From Collinsella sp. BG-O-102 (GTDB lineage Bacteria; Actinomycetota; Coriobacteriia; Coriobacteriales; Coriobacteriaceae): a DNA stretch of 64,000 nt. Of this stretch, positions 24,707-33,513 are shown piece after piece (the first letter of the stretch is position 1; each line of letters begins with the position of its first letter). The stretch covers positions 33,473 to 97,472 of the forward strand of contig NZ_JAMOKO010000011.1 in assembly GCF_023656745.1 (NCBI RefSeq), in the 5' to 3' direction. The position numbers and the translations under genes are program-made. The notes beneath the pieces are model-generated. The model saw only the letters and a program-made list of their open reading frames with translations. It was not told the DNA's origin and searched no databases.

Positions 24707-26857
24707 TTAGTACTGGCTCTCGTGCTTGCTGAAGAAGTCGAAGCGCGGGGGCAGCGGCTTCACGCGGTGCTCGCCGGGCTTCTCGCCCAGGCTTTCCACG
24801 AACTCGTCCGTGGAGGCAAATATGTTGTCCCAGCTAAAGAAGGCGACCGGATCGACGTCGAAGTACTCGCAGATGAGCTCGCAGCCGGCCGGGACGATGC
24901 CGTGCATGAGCACGGTCGCCACGCGCAGCTCGGTAAAGGCGTCGACGAGGGCCTGCGTCATCGCGACGTTTGCCTCGTTACCCTCGAGCTTGTTGGCGGC
25001 CTTGGAGGCGTCGCTCCAGCGCTTGTTGGCGGCGCGCAGGTAGTCGTCGCACACGGCGAGTGCGCGGTGCGTCTCGAACTTGTACATGGCCTGCTCAAAG
25101 GCGAGGGCTGCCTGCTCGGCGGCTTCGATCACGGTGGCGGAGGCGGCACCGGCGGGGATGCAGCCGTTGCGATAGGGGCTCTCGTCGCCCTCCTTGATGG
25201 CGACGCCGTAGAAGCAGCTGCGGGCCAGGCGGTTGAAGACGCCGGTCAGCAGCGCGCTCTCCTTAAGGGCCGGATCGATGACACGCTTGTCGTCGCAGGC
25301 ACGCACCTCGTTGCCGTCCTTGTCCTTGCCGGTCACGCGCGTGTCGTATGCCTTGGGGCTAAAGCTCACTGGCTTCTCGGACAGGCCGAGCGACAGCCAA
25401 TGCGCGCGCATCTGCTCGCAGGTGTAGTGGTTGAGCAGGTCGTCTGCCGGCGGGGGAGGCGTCTGCGAGGACGAGCTGGCCTTTTTGCCCATGTAGAGCA
25501 GGTGGTAGCAGGCGCTGACAGTGCTCTGCGTGAGGTCCCAGCCCAGGGCCTCCCACATGGCGGTCTGAGCGATGCAGTAGAAGTAGATGTTGTCCTGACC
25601 GATAAACTGGTAGATCTGAGCGTCGTCAGAGCACCACCAGTCGCGCCAGTCGAGCGAGCTGTGCTGGTAGGTGGGCGCGGGGACCTGCGTGGAATCGGCG
25701 GCGGGCTCGCCCATGAGGGCGGCATCCTGGGCGGCGACGCCCTCGGTCACGCCGGCGGCCTTGGCATCGCGTGCGAGCACGGTGCGCGTATAGCTGATGG
25801 GAGCCCACAGGCTCTCGGGCCAGCACCAGCAGGTGACGTCGGAGACGCCATCGACCTCGGGCACCGGAACGCCCCAGTCGATGTTGCCGGTGATGCGGAA
25901 GGGTACGAGCGCCTTGCCGCTGCGGAAGCGCACGCCGCCGTTGGCGAGCACCGCGTGGGCATCGTCGCGCTCCTTCCAGCTGGGGAAGGTGACGGTAAAG
26001 CTGCTCTTGTTGCCCTCGGGCTCCAGCACGGTGTGCTCGGGAAGCTGATCCTCGACGGCATCGAAGGCCTCGCGGAACTTGTTCTGGATGTAGAGCTGAG
26101 CCGGCAGCAGCCACTCCTCCATGGTCTTGGAGACCACGGAGCGAACCTGCGGGTTCTGGGCGAGCTTGTCGGTATAGGTCTTCATAAAGTCGAGGTAGGC
26201 CGGCAGGTCGAAGTAGAGGTTGTCTACCGGGCGCAGCTCGGGCACCTCGCCGGTGAGCTGGCTCTTAGGCGCGATGAGCTCCTCGGGCTCAAACTGGTGG
26301 CCCAGGTCGCACTCGTCGGCATAGGCCTTCTCGGACTTGCAGCCCTGGATGGGGCAGCGGCCGATCACCTGACGGCCGTTGAGGAACGTGCCGGCCTTGG
26401 CATCGTAGAACTGCAGCGTGGAGCGCTTGGAGATGGTGCCCTGCTCGTGCAGGCGCTCGATAATCTCAGCGGTTACCTCGTTGTGGATCTGGGCCGCCGG
26501 CTCAAGGCCCGAGCCGCCGTAGATGTCACAGCTGATGTTGTAGTTGTTGAGGGTCGCGGCCTGGCGGGAGTGATTGGACTCGACATACTCGCTAATGGAC
26601 TTGTCGTAGCCCTCGTTCTCCTTGAGCTTGCGGTAGCTTTCCATGATGGGCGAGCCATAGCAGTCGGTGCCCGAGGTGAAGATGACGTTCTCGCGGCCCA
26701 GACGGTCGCGCAGGAAGCGGGCGAAGAAGTCGGCCGGGACAAAGACGCCGCCGACGTGGCCAAAGTGAAGGCCCTTGTTGCCATAGGGCTCGCCGGCGGT
26801 AACGATGGCGCGTCGAGGCCAGCTGGGACGGTCGTTCATGGAGTATTTGGATGCCAT
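24707..26857 (-). CDS. Divergent methionyl-tRNA synthetase-like class I tRNA ligase
   Basis: 716 residues from ATG 26857 (AAGGAG). It has the class I Rossmann start with the HIGH equivalent HFGH at residues 31-34 (VTAGEPYGNKGLHFGHVGG). A MetRS-type zinc knuckle follows (LNGRQVIGRCPIQGC, then YADECDLGHQF), and QFIGQDNIYFYCI near 430 matches the MetRS HFIGKDI region. The KMSKS loop is degenerate: YMGKKASSSS near 456-465, with the second signature Lys missing. The C-terminal half contains an anticodon-like helical bundle, with no EMAP-type tRNA-binding domain. It is either the housekeeping MetRS of this lineage, a resistant paralogue, or a neofunctionalised ligase; sequence alone does not decide. 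Confidence 0.8.
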   Translation of the reverse strand: MASKYSMNDRPSWPRRAIVTAGEPYGNKGLHFGHVGGVFVPADFFARFLRDRLGRENVIFTSGTDCYGSPIMESYRKLKENEGYDKSISEYVESNHSRQAATLNNYNISCDIYGGSGLEPAAQIHNEVTAEIIERLHEQGTISKRSTLQFYDAKAGTFLNGRQVIGRCPIQGCKSEKAYADECDLGHQFEPEELIAPKSQLTGEVPELRPVDNLYFDLPAYLDFMKTYTDKLAQNPQVRSVVSKTMEEWLLPAQLYIQNKFREAFDAVEDQLPEHTVLEPEGNKSSFTVTFPSWKERDDAHAVLANGGVRFRSGKALVPFRITGNIDWGVPVPEVDGVSDVTCWCWPESLWAPISYTRTVLARDAKAAGVTEGVAAQDAALMGEPAADSTQVPAPTYQHSSLDWRDWWCSDDAQIYQFIGQDNIYFYCIAQTAMWEALGWDLTQSTVSACYHLLYMGKKASSSSQTPPPPADDLLNHYTCEQMRAHWLSLGLSEKPVSFSPKAYDTRVTGKDKDGNEVRACDDKRVIDPALKESALLTGVFNRLARSCFYGVAIKEGDESPYRNGCIPAGAASATVIEAAEQAALAFEQAMYKFETHRALAVCDDYLRAANKRWSDASKAANKLEGNEANVAMTQALVDAFTELRVATVLMHGIVPAGCELICEYFDVDPVAFFSWDNIFASTDEFVESLGEKPGEHRVKPLPPRFDFFSKHESQY

Positions 26858-26989
26858 GGGACTCCTTCGCATATGGTAAGAGCGCGGCCGGGCGCAAGGC
26901 CTGGCGACGCGGTGGTCAATTCGTGCATATCGTTCGACATTATCGCACATGCGGACGGGTACGTGGCAGGGGCGCTATCCTAAGATGTT

Positions 26990-27556
26990 ATGAATGAGAT
27001 TTCCAACATACATGCGTTTGAAGACGAGGAATTTCTGCACGCCTGCTTTGTGTGGGGGATAGCCGTGCTCGGCGCATTTGCCGTGTGCCTGGTGCCGGTG
27101 TTTATGCTGATGGGCGGGCCCGCTGACCTGGATGCGGCTGACGCGGGCGGTTGGACGGCCGTCTTGGGCTGGATAGTCGGCTTGGCTGCGGTTTCGGCGG
27201 CGTCATTTGCCGTGCACGAGCTGGTGCACGCGGTGTTCTTTAAGCTGCTGGCGCCTGCGGGCGCGAAGGTGACCTTTGGGGCGAATCGCGAGACAGCGAT
27301 GATCTATGCCTGCGCCGAGGGCGTGGTGTATTCGCGCCGGCGGTACGTGGCAGTTTGCCTGGCGCCTACGGTTGTTGTGACGACAGCGTTTGCCCTGGGG
27401 TTTGCGTTCTCGGGCTATCCGCTGCTGTGCTACCTGGCGGCCGGCTTGCATTTGTCGGGCTGTGTGGGCGACTGGTATTACATGCGGACCATCTTGCGCG
27501 ACCGCCGCATTGTCGCCTGCGAGGACACGTCCTTCGGCGTGCGCTTTTTCGGGTGA
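26990..27556 (+). CDS. DUF3267-type integral membrane zincin
   Basis: 188 residues, four to five TM helices. The zinc protease motif HELVHAVFF lies at about residues 73-81 (SFAVHELVHAVFFKLLAPAG), inside TM3; the later LHLSGCVGDWYYMRTIL near 145 is the second conserved segment of the family and probably supplies an Asp ligand. Short regulated-intramembrane or chaperone-like proteases of this class are poorly known. The gene directly precedes queH by 10 bases, so the two are co-transcribed, although no functional link to queuosine is established. Confidence 0.8.
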   Translation: MNEISNIHAFEDEEFLHACFVWGIAVLGAFAVCLVPVFMLMGGPADLDAADAGGWTAVLGWIVGLAAVSAASFAVHELVHAVFFKLLAPAGAKVTFGANRETAMIYACAEGVVYSRRRYVAVCLAPTVVVTTAFALGFAFSGYPLLCYLAAGLHLSGCVGDWYYMRTILRDRRIVACEDTSFGVRFFG

Positions 27557-27566
27557 GGAGATGTCG

Positions 27567-28142
27567 ATGAAGCCGTTGTTGCTGCATGCGTGCTGTGCGC
27601 CGTGCTCGCTTGAGCCGGTCCGCCTGCTGCGCGAGGAAGGGTTTGAGCCCACGATTTGCTGGACCAACCCCAATATTCAACCGCGCGATGAATGGCAGCG
27701 CCGCTTGGACGAGCTGCGCCGGTGGTGTGTCGATGGCGACATCGAGCTCATCGAGGCAGGGGAGGACCGCGATCGCTGGGAGACCGGCGTGGCACCGCTG
27801 GGCGCCGATCGGCCTCGTCGCTGTCGCGCGTGCTATGCCCTGCGCTTGGCCGAGGCGTGCCGCGTGGCCCAGGAGCGCGGGTTTGAGTTTGTGGGCACGA
27901 CGCTCGCCGTCTCGCCGTACCAGTTGTTCGAAACCTGCAATGATGTGTTGGAGCGTCTGGCTGCCGCCCGCGGTCCCACTCCGGTGATTCGTGATTTTCG
28001 TCCGTATTACCCCGAGGCCACGCGTCGTTCGCGCGAGCTGGGCATGTATCGGCAGAACTACTGTGGTTGCCGCTTCTCGGCTGTCGAGGCGGCCATGGAC
28101 CGCGCCCGCATCCGCGACGAGCGCAAAGCCGCCAAAAAGTAG
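27567..28142 (+). CDS. queH: Epoxyqueuosine reductase QueH
   Basis: 191 residues from ATG 27567 (GAGGAG at 6 bases; in-frame ATG 27561 abuts that site). QueH converts epoxyqueuosine to queuosine in tRNA and replaces QueG in many bacteria. The required cysteines are visible: HACCAPCSLEP near residue 7-17, CRACYALRL near 82-92, and YCGCRFS near 170, fitting an iron-sulfur and redox-cys set. The remainder has ATP-pyrophosphatase-like helices. queA follows after 64 bases and tgt lies further down, so this is the last step of the pathway placed near the preceding ones. Confidence 0.93.
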   Translation: MKPLLLHACCAPCSLEPVRLLREEGFEPTICWTNPNIQPRDEWQRRLDELRRWCVDGDIELIEAGEDRDRWETGVAPLGADRPRRCRACYALRLAEACRVAQERGFEFVGTTLAVSPYQLFETCNDVLERLAAARGPTPVIRDFRPYYPEATRRSRELGMYRQNYCGCRFSAVEAAMDRARIRDERKAAKK

Positions 28143-28206
28143 TTCATTTGGGACGTCAGCCTGCTAGGATGTAGAGCGGACTTTAGCTATATAAGGAGTA
28201 TCCGAC

Positions 28207-29424
28207 GTGTCTATGCGTACCGATGATTTTGACTACAACCTTCCCGAGGAACTGATTGCCCAAGCTCCTGCCGAGCCGCGCGACTCCTGCCGCCTTCTGG
28301 TGGTGGATCGCAAGGGCTCCCAGGCGGGAACGCCGCTGGAGCACGGCGGTACCGTTGAGCACCGCATCTTCCGCGACATCATCGACTATATCGAGCCGGG
28401 CGACGTGCTCGTCATCAACCAGACGCGCGTGATGCCGGCTCGCCTGATCGGTCGCAAAGCCGGCTCGGGCGGCGTGGTCGAGACTCTGCTGCTCAAGCGC
28501 CGCGAGGACGTGGATCCGCTGGGCCATGTTTGGGAGTGCTTGGTCAAGCCGGGCAAGCGCCTGAAGCCCGGTGCTCATATTGAGTATCGCGCCGGTGGCG
28601 CCCATGCGCCCGAGGGGGCTCCCGTGGTGCTGACAGCCGAGGTTGTCGACTTTGTCACCGATAGCCGCGGCGGCCGTCTGGTGCGTTTTGAGCCGGCCGG
28701 TTGCAATGCCGCCGGCGACCCGCGCACGCTCGACGAGGCCATCCACGCTGCCGGCCACGTGCCGCTGCCGCCCTACATTACCGATTACGAGGGCGATCCC
28801 GAGAAGTACCAGACCGTCTACGCCATGAAGGAGGAGCACTCGGCTGCCGCTCCTACGGCGGGTTTGCACTTCACGCCCGAGCTCATGGCCGCTATCGAGG
28901 CCAAGGGTGCGAAGTTTGCCGCCGTCGAGCTCGAGGTGGGTATCGATACCTTCCGTCTGGTGGAGGAGGACGACCCCACGCAGCACGTGATGCACACCGA
29001 GCGCTACCACGTGTCGCAGGAGGTTGTCGATGCCGTGCACAAGGCCAAGGCCGAGGGTCATCGTGTGATCGCCGTCGGCACCACCGCGGTGCGCTCGCTC
29101 GAGAGCGCGTTTGACGCGGACGCGCCGGTGTCCGATCCGGCTGTGACGGCGCGCTATTTTGAGGGCCGCGAGGACGGGGCCGACACGCTCGGCCGCGGCG
29201 ACATCGTGGTGCGCGAGAACGCGACAACGCAGCTCTACCTCATGCCCGGCTCGACCTATCACGTGGTCGACGCGTTGATCACGAACTTCCACGTGCCGCG
29301 CTCCACGCTCATGATGCTCGTGAGCGCGCTTGCCACCCGCGACCAGATCATGGATGCCTACGCCGCCGCCATCGAGGAGCGCTACCGCTTCTTCAGCTTT
29401 GGCGACGCGATGCTCATTCAGTAG
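28207..29424 (+). CDS. queA: tRNA preQ1 S-adenosylmethionine ribosyltransferase-isomerase QueA
   Basis: 405 residues from GTG 28207, which has AAGGAG at 8 bases, while ATG 28213 would be 14 bases away. QueA transfers and isomerises the ribosyl of SAM onto preQ1 in tRNA. Family segments seen are DFDYNLPEELIAQAPAEPRD at the start, VLVINQTRVMPARL near 66, AAPTAGLHFTPEL near 217, and VDALITNFHVPRSTLMMLVSA near 355. Length is slightly over the usual 350, because of insertions near residues 130-190. A hairpin follows the stop immediately. Confidence 0.96.
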   Translation: MSMRTDDFDYNLPEELIAQAPAEPRDSCRLLVVDRKGSQAGTPLEHGGTVEHRIFRDIIDYIEPGDVLVINQTRVMPARLIGRKAGSGGVVETLLLKRREDVDPLGHVWECLVKPGKRLKPGAHIEYRAGGAHAPEGAPVVLTAEVVDFVTDSRGGRLVRFEPAGCNAAGDPRTLDEAIHAAGHVPLPPYITDYEGDPEKYQTVYAMKEEHSAAAPTAGLHFTPELMAAIEAKGAKFAAVELEVGIDTFRLVEEDDPTQHVMHTERYHVSQEVVDAVHKAKAEGHRVIAVGTTAVRSLESAFDADAPVSDPAVTARYFEGREDGADTLGRGDIVVRENATTQLYLMPGSTYHVVDALITNFHVPRSTLMMLVSALATRDQIMDAYAAAIEERYRFFSFGDAMLIQ

Positions 29425-29468
29425 GTTACGGCGTTTTCCAAACGCCGTAACCGGCCGACGCTGCGCGG
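29424..29468. repeat. Stop-codon-abutting hairpin repeat, copy A
   Basis: A 13-bp perfect stem (GGTTACGGCGTTT with AAACGCCGTAACC, loop TCC) begins on the last base of the queA stop codon and is followed by CGACGCTGCGCGG. A near copy follows the stop of the reductase at 33399-33444, and a partial one the dipeptidase stop at 39839. It may act as a terminator or be a small mobile repeat. Confidence 0.65.
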
Positions 29469-29499
29469 GCCGCATTTGGACAATCTGACGTTCAACTTC

Positions 29500-29529
29500 A
29501 AGGGCGCGACCAGAAGGTCAGCGCCCTTT
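29500..29529 (+). terminator. Terminator downstream of queA
   Basis: AAGGGCGC-GACC pairs with GGTC-GCGCCCTTT around an AGAA loop with a one-base bulge, followed by TTTCGTT. It is about 75 bases after the queA stop and just before the IS200 left end. Confidence 0.7.
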
Positions 29530-29534
29530 CGTTA

Positions 29535-30298
29535 CGGGCTTTAGCCTGTGCGGGGCGCGCAGCGCGCCGCATCAGAAACCACCCGCTATGCGGGTGGGGC
29601 CAAACGGCTTTACAAAGCCGCCCCCTCGCCGGACACTTGCGATTGTTCAGGCCGCAAGGAATCCGAGTCGAGAGGGCGGTGGTGGCGTATGGCCCAGAAG
29701 GCCTACAGCCTGTCGCACACGAAGTGGATGTGCAAGTACCACGTCGTGTTCACGCCGAAGTATAGGCGCAAAGTCATCTACAACCAAATAAGGTCCGACC
29801 TTGGGGAGATCTTCAGGAGGCTCTGCCAGTACAAGGGGATAGAGATCATCGAGGGGCACCTGATGCCCGACCACGTCCACATGCTGCTGGCGATACCGCC
29901 GAAGTACAGCGTATCGAGCGTGATGGGCTACCTGAAGGGGAAGAGCTCGCTGATGATATTCGACAAGCACGCGAACATGAAGTACAAGTTCGGCAACAGG
30001 AAGTTCTGGGCCGAGGGCTACTACGTGTCCACCGTCGGCCTGAACGAGGCCACCGTCGCGAAGTACATCAGGGAGCAGGAGAAGGCCGACATCGCGATCG
30101 ACCGGCTGAGCGTCAAGGAGTACGAGGACCCCTTCGATAGGGGGCCGGGGCGCAAGTAGCGCCGGTTTGACCGGCCCGTCACGGGTCAACCTGCATGCGG
30201 CCCGAACCCCGTGAGGGCCGGCGCCTTTAGACGCGTGCCGGAAATCCAAGGGTTATACCCTAAGAGCAAACCACCCCTTTTAGGGGTGGTTTTGATTC
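29535..30298 (+). mobile_element. IS200-type insertion sequence (IS200/IS605 family)
   Basis: About 760 bases with one transposase and no TnpB. Left-end hairpin CCACCCGC-TAT-GCGGGTGG at 29579-29597 and right-end hairpin AAACCACCCCT-TTT-AGGGGTGGTTT at 30268-30292 are the subterminal structures recognised by Y1 transposases. No terminal inverted repeats or target duplications are expected or seen. Both outer boundaries are estimated and uncertain by several tens of bases. Fragments of a repeat resembling that at 33430-33540 lie to its right. Confidence 0.75.
29689..30159 (+). CDS. tnpA: IS200-family Y1 HUH transposase TnpA
   Basis: 156 residues from ATG 29689. TnpA cuts and joins single-stranded DNA, driving peel-and-paste transposition. 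The HUH motif appears as DHVHMLLAIPP near residue 65 and the catalytic Tyr in KYIREQEKADIA near 125. Normal length and no frameshift, so the element looks intact. A GAGGGCGGTGG stretch precedes the ATG. The open frame extends upstream to 29548, through the left-end hairpin, but the conserved start SLSHTKWMCKYHVVFTPKYR fixes the real one. IS200 elements are usually kept silent by an antisense RNA and upstream hairpins. Confidence 0.95.
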   Translation: MAQKAYSLSHTKWMCKYHVVFTPKYRRKVIYNQIRSDLGEIFRRLCQYKGIEIIEGHLMPDHVHMLLAIPPKYSVSSVMGYLKGKSSLMIFDKHANMKYKFGNRKFWAEGYYVSTVGLNEATVAKYIREQEKADIAIDRLSVKEYEDPFDRGPGRK

Positions 30299-30370
30299 AC
30301 GTCACCTTGCCTCAAATGCGACCCGCTCGCTGACTCTGCCATAACATCGGCATTTCTTTGGTTGTCGATG

Positions 30371-30426
30371 TAGTCATTGGGGACGTTCTTGTTCGACTAG
30401 TCGTTTAAGAACGTCCCCAATGACTA
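30371..30426. repeat. Inverted repeat with TTGGGGACG core
   Basis: Perfect 20-base arms (30371-30390 and 30407-30426) separated by 16 bases. The arms contain TAGTCATTGGGGACGTTCTT. Related sequences occur near 33514, 46648 and 46673. It lies between the IS200 element and the coiled-coil gene and may be a terminator for the latter, since that gene ends at 30539 on the minus strand. Confidence 0.7.
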
Positions 30427-30444
30427 CCTTGCATCAATCTAATA

Positions 30445-30511
30445 AGTTGCGGTGAGATAGTTCTTGAACTGGCCTTTTTTGAGGCTAAACAGGAACTATC
30501 TCACCGCAACT
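30445..30511. repeat. REP-like inverted repeat of the AGTTGCGGTG family, copy 1
   Basis: Perfect 19-base arms (30445-30463 and 30493-30511) that read AGTTGCGGTGAGATAGTTC and its reverse complement, with a smaller inner stem (TGGCC/GGCTA). Copies occur at 36587-36653 and 39861-39927. Confidence 0.8.
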
Positions 30512-30538
30512 GCGTTGAGCGTTTTTTTGGCAGCCGGT

Positions 30539-32302
30539 TTACTTGCTTGCGAACAGCCAGACTAGGATGATCACTAGGATTGCGGCGACGATGCAGACGA
30601 TGGCGCCGGTGAATTTGATGCGTGAGTCGCGGGTACGCTCGCGCACCGCGTCCTCGGTGGCCTCGAGCTGGGCGACTTCTCGCTCGGTCTCGGCGTGTTC
30701 GGCTTTGTCTCGGGCCAAGGATCCTGCAAGCGACTCAGTGATCTCTGGGTGGTCGTGCACCTCGGTCGCCTGCTCGATAATCGACTGCGCATGCGCGGCA
30801 TCTGCTTGGGCGTTGGCTATGCTCTGCTCTTGGTCGCGGCGTGCCTTGTCCTCGGCAGCGATCTTCTCGCGCAGTTCGCGCTGGCGCGTCGTGGCGGCAG
30901 TCTTCGCCGTCTGCAGCTCGTCGCGTGCGGCATCGGCCTCTGCCGTCACGGCCTGATGGGCTCGCTTAGCGTCGGCGATGGGGGCTTGCGCCTGTTCGAC
31001 GGCCTGCTCGGCTGCGGCAAGCGAGTGCTCAAGGTCGGCGGTAATGCGCGGGACATCTTCTTCGGCTTTACGCAGGGCATCTGCCGTGTCGGAGATCTGC
31101 ATCGAGAGCTCGCTGGTTCGCACCGTATAGTTGGCGGGATTTGCCGAGGGATTGCGTTGCAGCTCGGCATACTCATGACGCAGCGTCTCGAGCTGGGCGC
31201 GCGTGGCGTCGACGGTTTGTTGTGCGGCCGCAATGCCGGCGTCTCGCTCGGCTTTCACCTTGTCGCGGATGCGCTTGGAATCCTCAAGACGCCGAACGAG
31301 GCGGTTGCCGGTTTCGCGCGAGCTCGCCTCGCGGGCCTCCACGGCGTCGAGCGCGGCCTTCAGGCGGAGCTCAGTCGCGTCATCCTCTGTCTTCATTTGT
31401 TCGAACTGACCCTTGAGCTCTGTCGCTTTGGCGGCGTGGGCATCACGGCCAATCTCGGCGGCCACTGCAGTCTTTTGGGCCGTGGCAATCGCCTGGCGCT
31501 GGTCGGCGACGATCTGGTCGTAGCGGCCTGCGATATCCTGGCGCGTCTCGAGTTCCTCGGCCTGATCGGCAATGCGCTGCTCAAGTTCGGCCAGATGGGC
31601 GCGGGCATCGGCAAGTGCCTTTTTCGCGGCGTTCATCTCGCGCATGGCCGAGGCGCCCTGAGCGATAAAGGTGCCCACGGCGTTCGCGGTGTTCGAGACA
31701 GCGGTCCCCAGATCGCGGCTCGCGGCGGGGGAGTGCGAGGCGGTCGGGCGAGCGGTGTCGGCAGCATCCGCATCGGCAGCCTGCGGCACGGAGATGTTGC
31801 CGGTGCCGCCCTCGACCACAGAAAAGCCTGCTGCGTGCGGGTCGACCGCATCGGCGCCAATCGTGGGGTGCTCGAGCTGCAGAAACGAGGGCATGGTGCT
31901 GCCCTGGTCGGCAACCGGAGTCTCGCCGGGTACAAAGGTCGAGGCCGCCTCGGCGGCCTCCTCTTCCTCGGCATCAATGTCGGCGTCGGCCACGGCGTCT
32001 TTCATCGCTTTGACGGCATCCATCATGGAGTCCATGACGGCGTCGAGCTCTTCTTCCGAAGACACCTCGATAGGGCCCGCAGCTTGCGGGGCGGCATCCT
32101 GTACGGGGTCGTCATCCTGAGCGGGCGCATCGTCGTTTTGCTCGCCTGCATCTTCGGCGCCAGGGGTTTCCGCCGTAGCGCTTTCGTCCAAGATGGGGTC
32201 GTCGAGGTCAATATCATCGCAGGTCACAGCATCAGCATCTGCGGTGACGTCTGCGGAATCATCAATATGCTGTTGAGTCTGGGGGTCCAGCTCGTCTGTC
32301 AT
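30539..32302 (-). CDS. Tail-anchored coiled-coil membrane protein
   Basis: 587 residues from ATG 32302 (GAGGAG 9 bases upstream); in-frame upstream codons lack a site. The N-terminal 110 residues are strongly acidic and disordered, residues about 120-200 Ser/Ala/Pro-rich, then about 350 residues of continuous heptad-like coiled coil (QAEELETRQDIAGRYDQIVA, DATRAQLETLRHEYAELQ and similar), and one TM helix at the very C-terminus (GAIVCIVAAILVIILVWLFA). This orientation leaves the coils in the cytoplasm. It could scaffold the envelope or tether the chromosome. No homologue recognised. Divergently transcribed from the reductase gene. Confidence 0.78.
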   Translation of the reverse strand: MTDELDPQTQQHIDDSADVTADADAVTCDDIDLDDPILDESATAETPGAEDAGEQNDDAPAQDDDPVQDAAPQAAGPIEVSSEEELDAVMDSMMDAVKAMKDAVADADIDAEEEEAAEAASTFVPGETPVADQGSTMPSFLQLEHPTIGADAVDPHAAGFSVVEGGTGNISVPQAADADAADTARPTASHSPAASRDLGTAVSNTANAVGTFIAQGASAMREMNAAKKALADARAHLAELEQRIADQAEELETRQDIAGRYDQIVADQRQAIATAQKTAVAAEIGRDAHAAKATELKGQFEQMKTEDDATELRLKAALDAVEAREASSRETGNRLVRRLEDSKRIRDKVKAERDAGIAAAQQTVDATRAQLETLRHEYAELQRNPSANPANYTVRTSELSMQISDTADALRKAEEDVPRITADLEHSLAAAEQAVEQAQAPIADAKRAHQAVTAEADAARDELQTAKTAATTRQRELREKIAAEDKARRDQEQSIANAQADAAHAQSIIEQATEVHDHPEITESLAGSLARDKAEHAETEREVAQLEATEDAVRERTRDSRIKFTGAIVCIVAAILVIILVWLFASK

Positions 32303-32596
32303 AGGTATGTGCTCCTCATCGTTGTTTGTCACCCTATGATAAAGTCTCGCGCCGACTTCCCGCGCGCCGCAGCAAAGTTTCAAAACGTGTTCGATGACTC
32401 GCGTCGATAGCAAAAACTCGGCCACTCTATCCAATTTTTACTTGACATTCCCTTCGCCGAAAGACGTTGCGCCGTTCGCCTGCCATGGACTTTATTTTTC
32501 ACTTGAACCCGTTAAAGTTGCATTTCAGCTTTTGGCGCGTTTATTTGGATGCGCGCAGTCGGCGGGTGCGCCCGTCGCGATTTGAAAGGACTTTAT

Positions 32597-33397
32597 ATGG
32601 GACTTTTCACTGGTAAGACCGTGATCGTCACCGGCGGCGGCAAGGCCACGCTTAAGGACGGCTCCGCTGGCTCCATCGGTTACGGCATCGATATCGCTTT
32701 TGCCAAGGAGGGCGCGAACCTCGTTATCACTGGCCGCAACGTCGCCAAGCTCGAGGCCGCCAAGGAGTCCCTCGAGGCCGAGTACGGTGTCAAGGTTCTG
32801 CCTGTTCAGGCCGATGTTTCGGCTGGTCAGGACAACGAGGCTGTCGTCCAGAACGTTATCGACAAGGCCATTGAGGAGTTCGGCCGCATCGACGCTGTCG
32901 TCAACAATGCTCAGGCCAGCGCCTCGGGTGTGACCATCGCCGACCACACCATGGATCAGTTTAACCTGGCCATTTATTCCGGTCTGTATGCCACCTATCT
33001 GTACATGCAGAAGGCCTATCCGCACCTGAAGGAGACCAAGGGCTCCGTGGTCAACTTTGCCTCGGGCGCCGGCCTGTTTGGCAACTATGGTCAGTGCAGC
33101 TATGCCGCCGCCAAGGAGGGCATCCGTGGTCTGACTCGCGTTGCCGCCAACGAGTGGGGCAAGGACGGCATCAACGTCAATATCGTTTGTCCGCTTGCTT
33201 GGACCGCTGCGCTCGAGAACTTCCAGGATGCCTATCCCGAGGCGTTCAAGGCCAATGTCCACATGCCGCCGGCAGGCCACTACGGCGACGTCGAGAAGGA
33301 AATCGGTCACGTGGTCGTTCAGCTCTGCGGTCCCGACTTTAAGTACATGAACGGCGAGACTGTCACCCTCGAGGGTGGCATGGGCCAGCGGCCGTAG
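32597..33397 (+). CDS. Short-chain dehydrogenase, likely bile-acid 12-alpha-hydroxysteroid dehydrogenase-like
   Basis: 266 residues from ATG 32597 (GAAAGGA at 6 bases). Classical SDR: a Gly-rich cofactor loop TGGGKATLKDGSAGSIGYG at 12-30, NNAQAS near 100 in place of NNAG, and the active-site Ser, Tyr and Lys in NFASGAGLFGNYGQCSYAAAK near 150-170. The whole protein strongly resembles gut-bacterial 12-alpha-HSDHs as I remember them, in shared stretches such as NNAQASASG, YSGLYATYLYMQK, SYAAAKEGIRGLTRVAANEW and GGMGQRP. Those enzymes oxidise the 12-OH of cholate-type bile acids. A generic 3-oxoacyl reductase is the alternative. Monocistronic. Confidence 0.8.
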   Translation: MGLFTGKTVIVTGGGKATLKDGSAGSIGYGIDIAFAKEGANLVITGRNVAKLEAAKESLEAEYGVKVLPVQADVSAGQDNEAVVQNVIDKAIEEFGRIDAVVNNAQASASGVTIADHTMDQFNLAIYSGLYATYLYMQKAYPHLKETKGSVVNFASGAGLFGNYGQCSYAAAKEGIRGLTRVAANEWGKDGINVNIVCPLAWTAALENFQDAYPEAFKANVHMPPAGHYGDVEKEIGHVVVQLCGPDFKYMNGETVTLEGGMGQRP

Positions 33398-33398
33398 G

Positions 33399-33444
33399 GG
33401 TTACGCTGTTTTTCCAAACCGCGTAACGGCTCGACGCTGCGCGG
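33399..33444. repeat. Stop-codon-adjacent hairpin repeat, copy B
   Basis: GGTTACGCTGTTTTTCC, then AAACCGCGTAAC, followed by CGACGCTGCGCGG. It starts one base after the reductase stop and copies the arrangement at 29424-29468. Sequence after it (33445-33530) parallels 30301-30395, with shared blocks such as CGCTCGCTGAC and CATCGGC. Confidence 0.6.
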
Positions 33445-33513
33445 TCACCAGGGCGACCGCTCGCTGACGTCGCCAGAGCATCGGCGTTGCCTTGGCTGTT
33501 GGAGATGATCTCG

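Noticed and set aside
24527..26983. 818-residue plus-strand open frame opposite the MetRS-like gene
   Set aside because: Antisense shadow with high-GC composition bias; no ribosome site or recognisable motifs.
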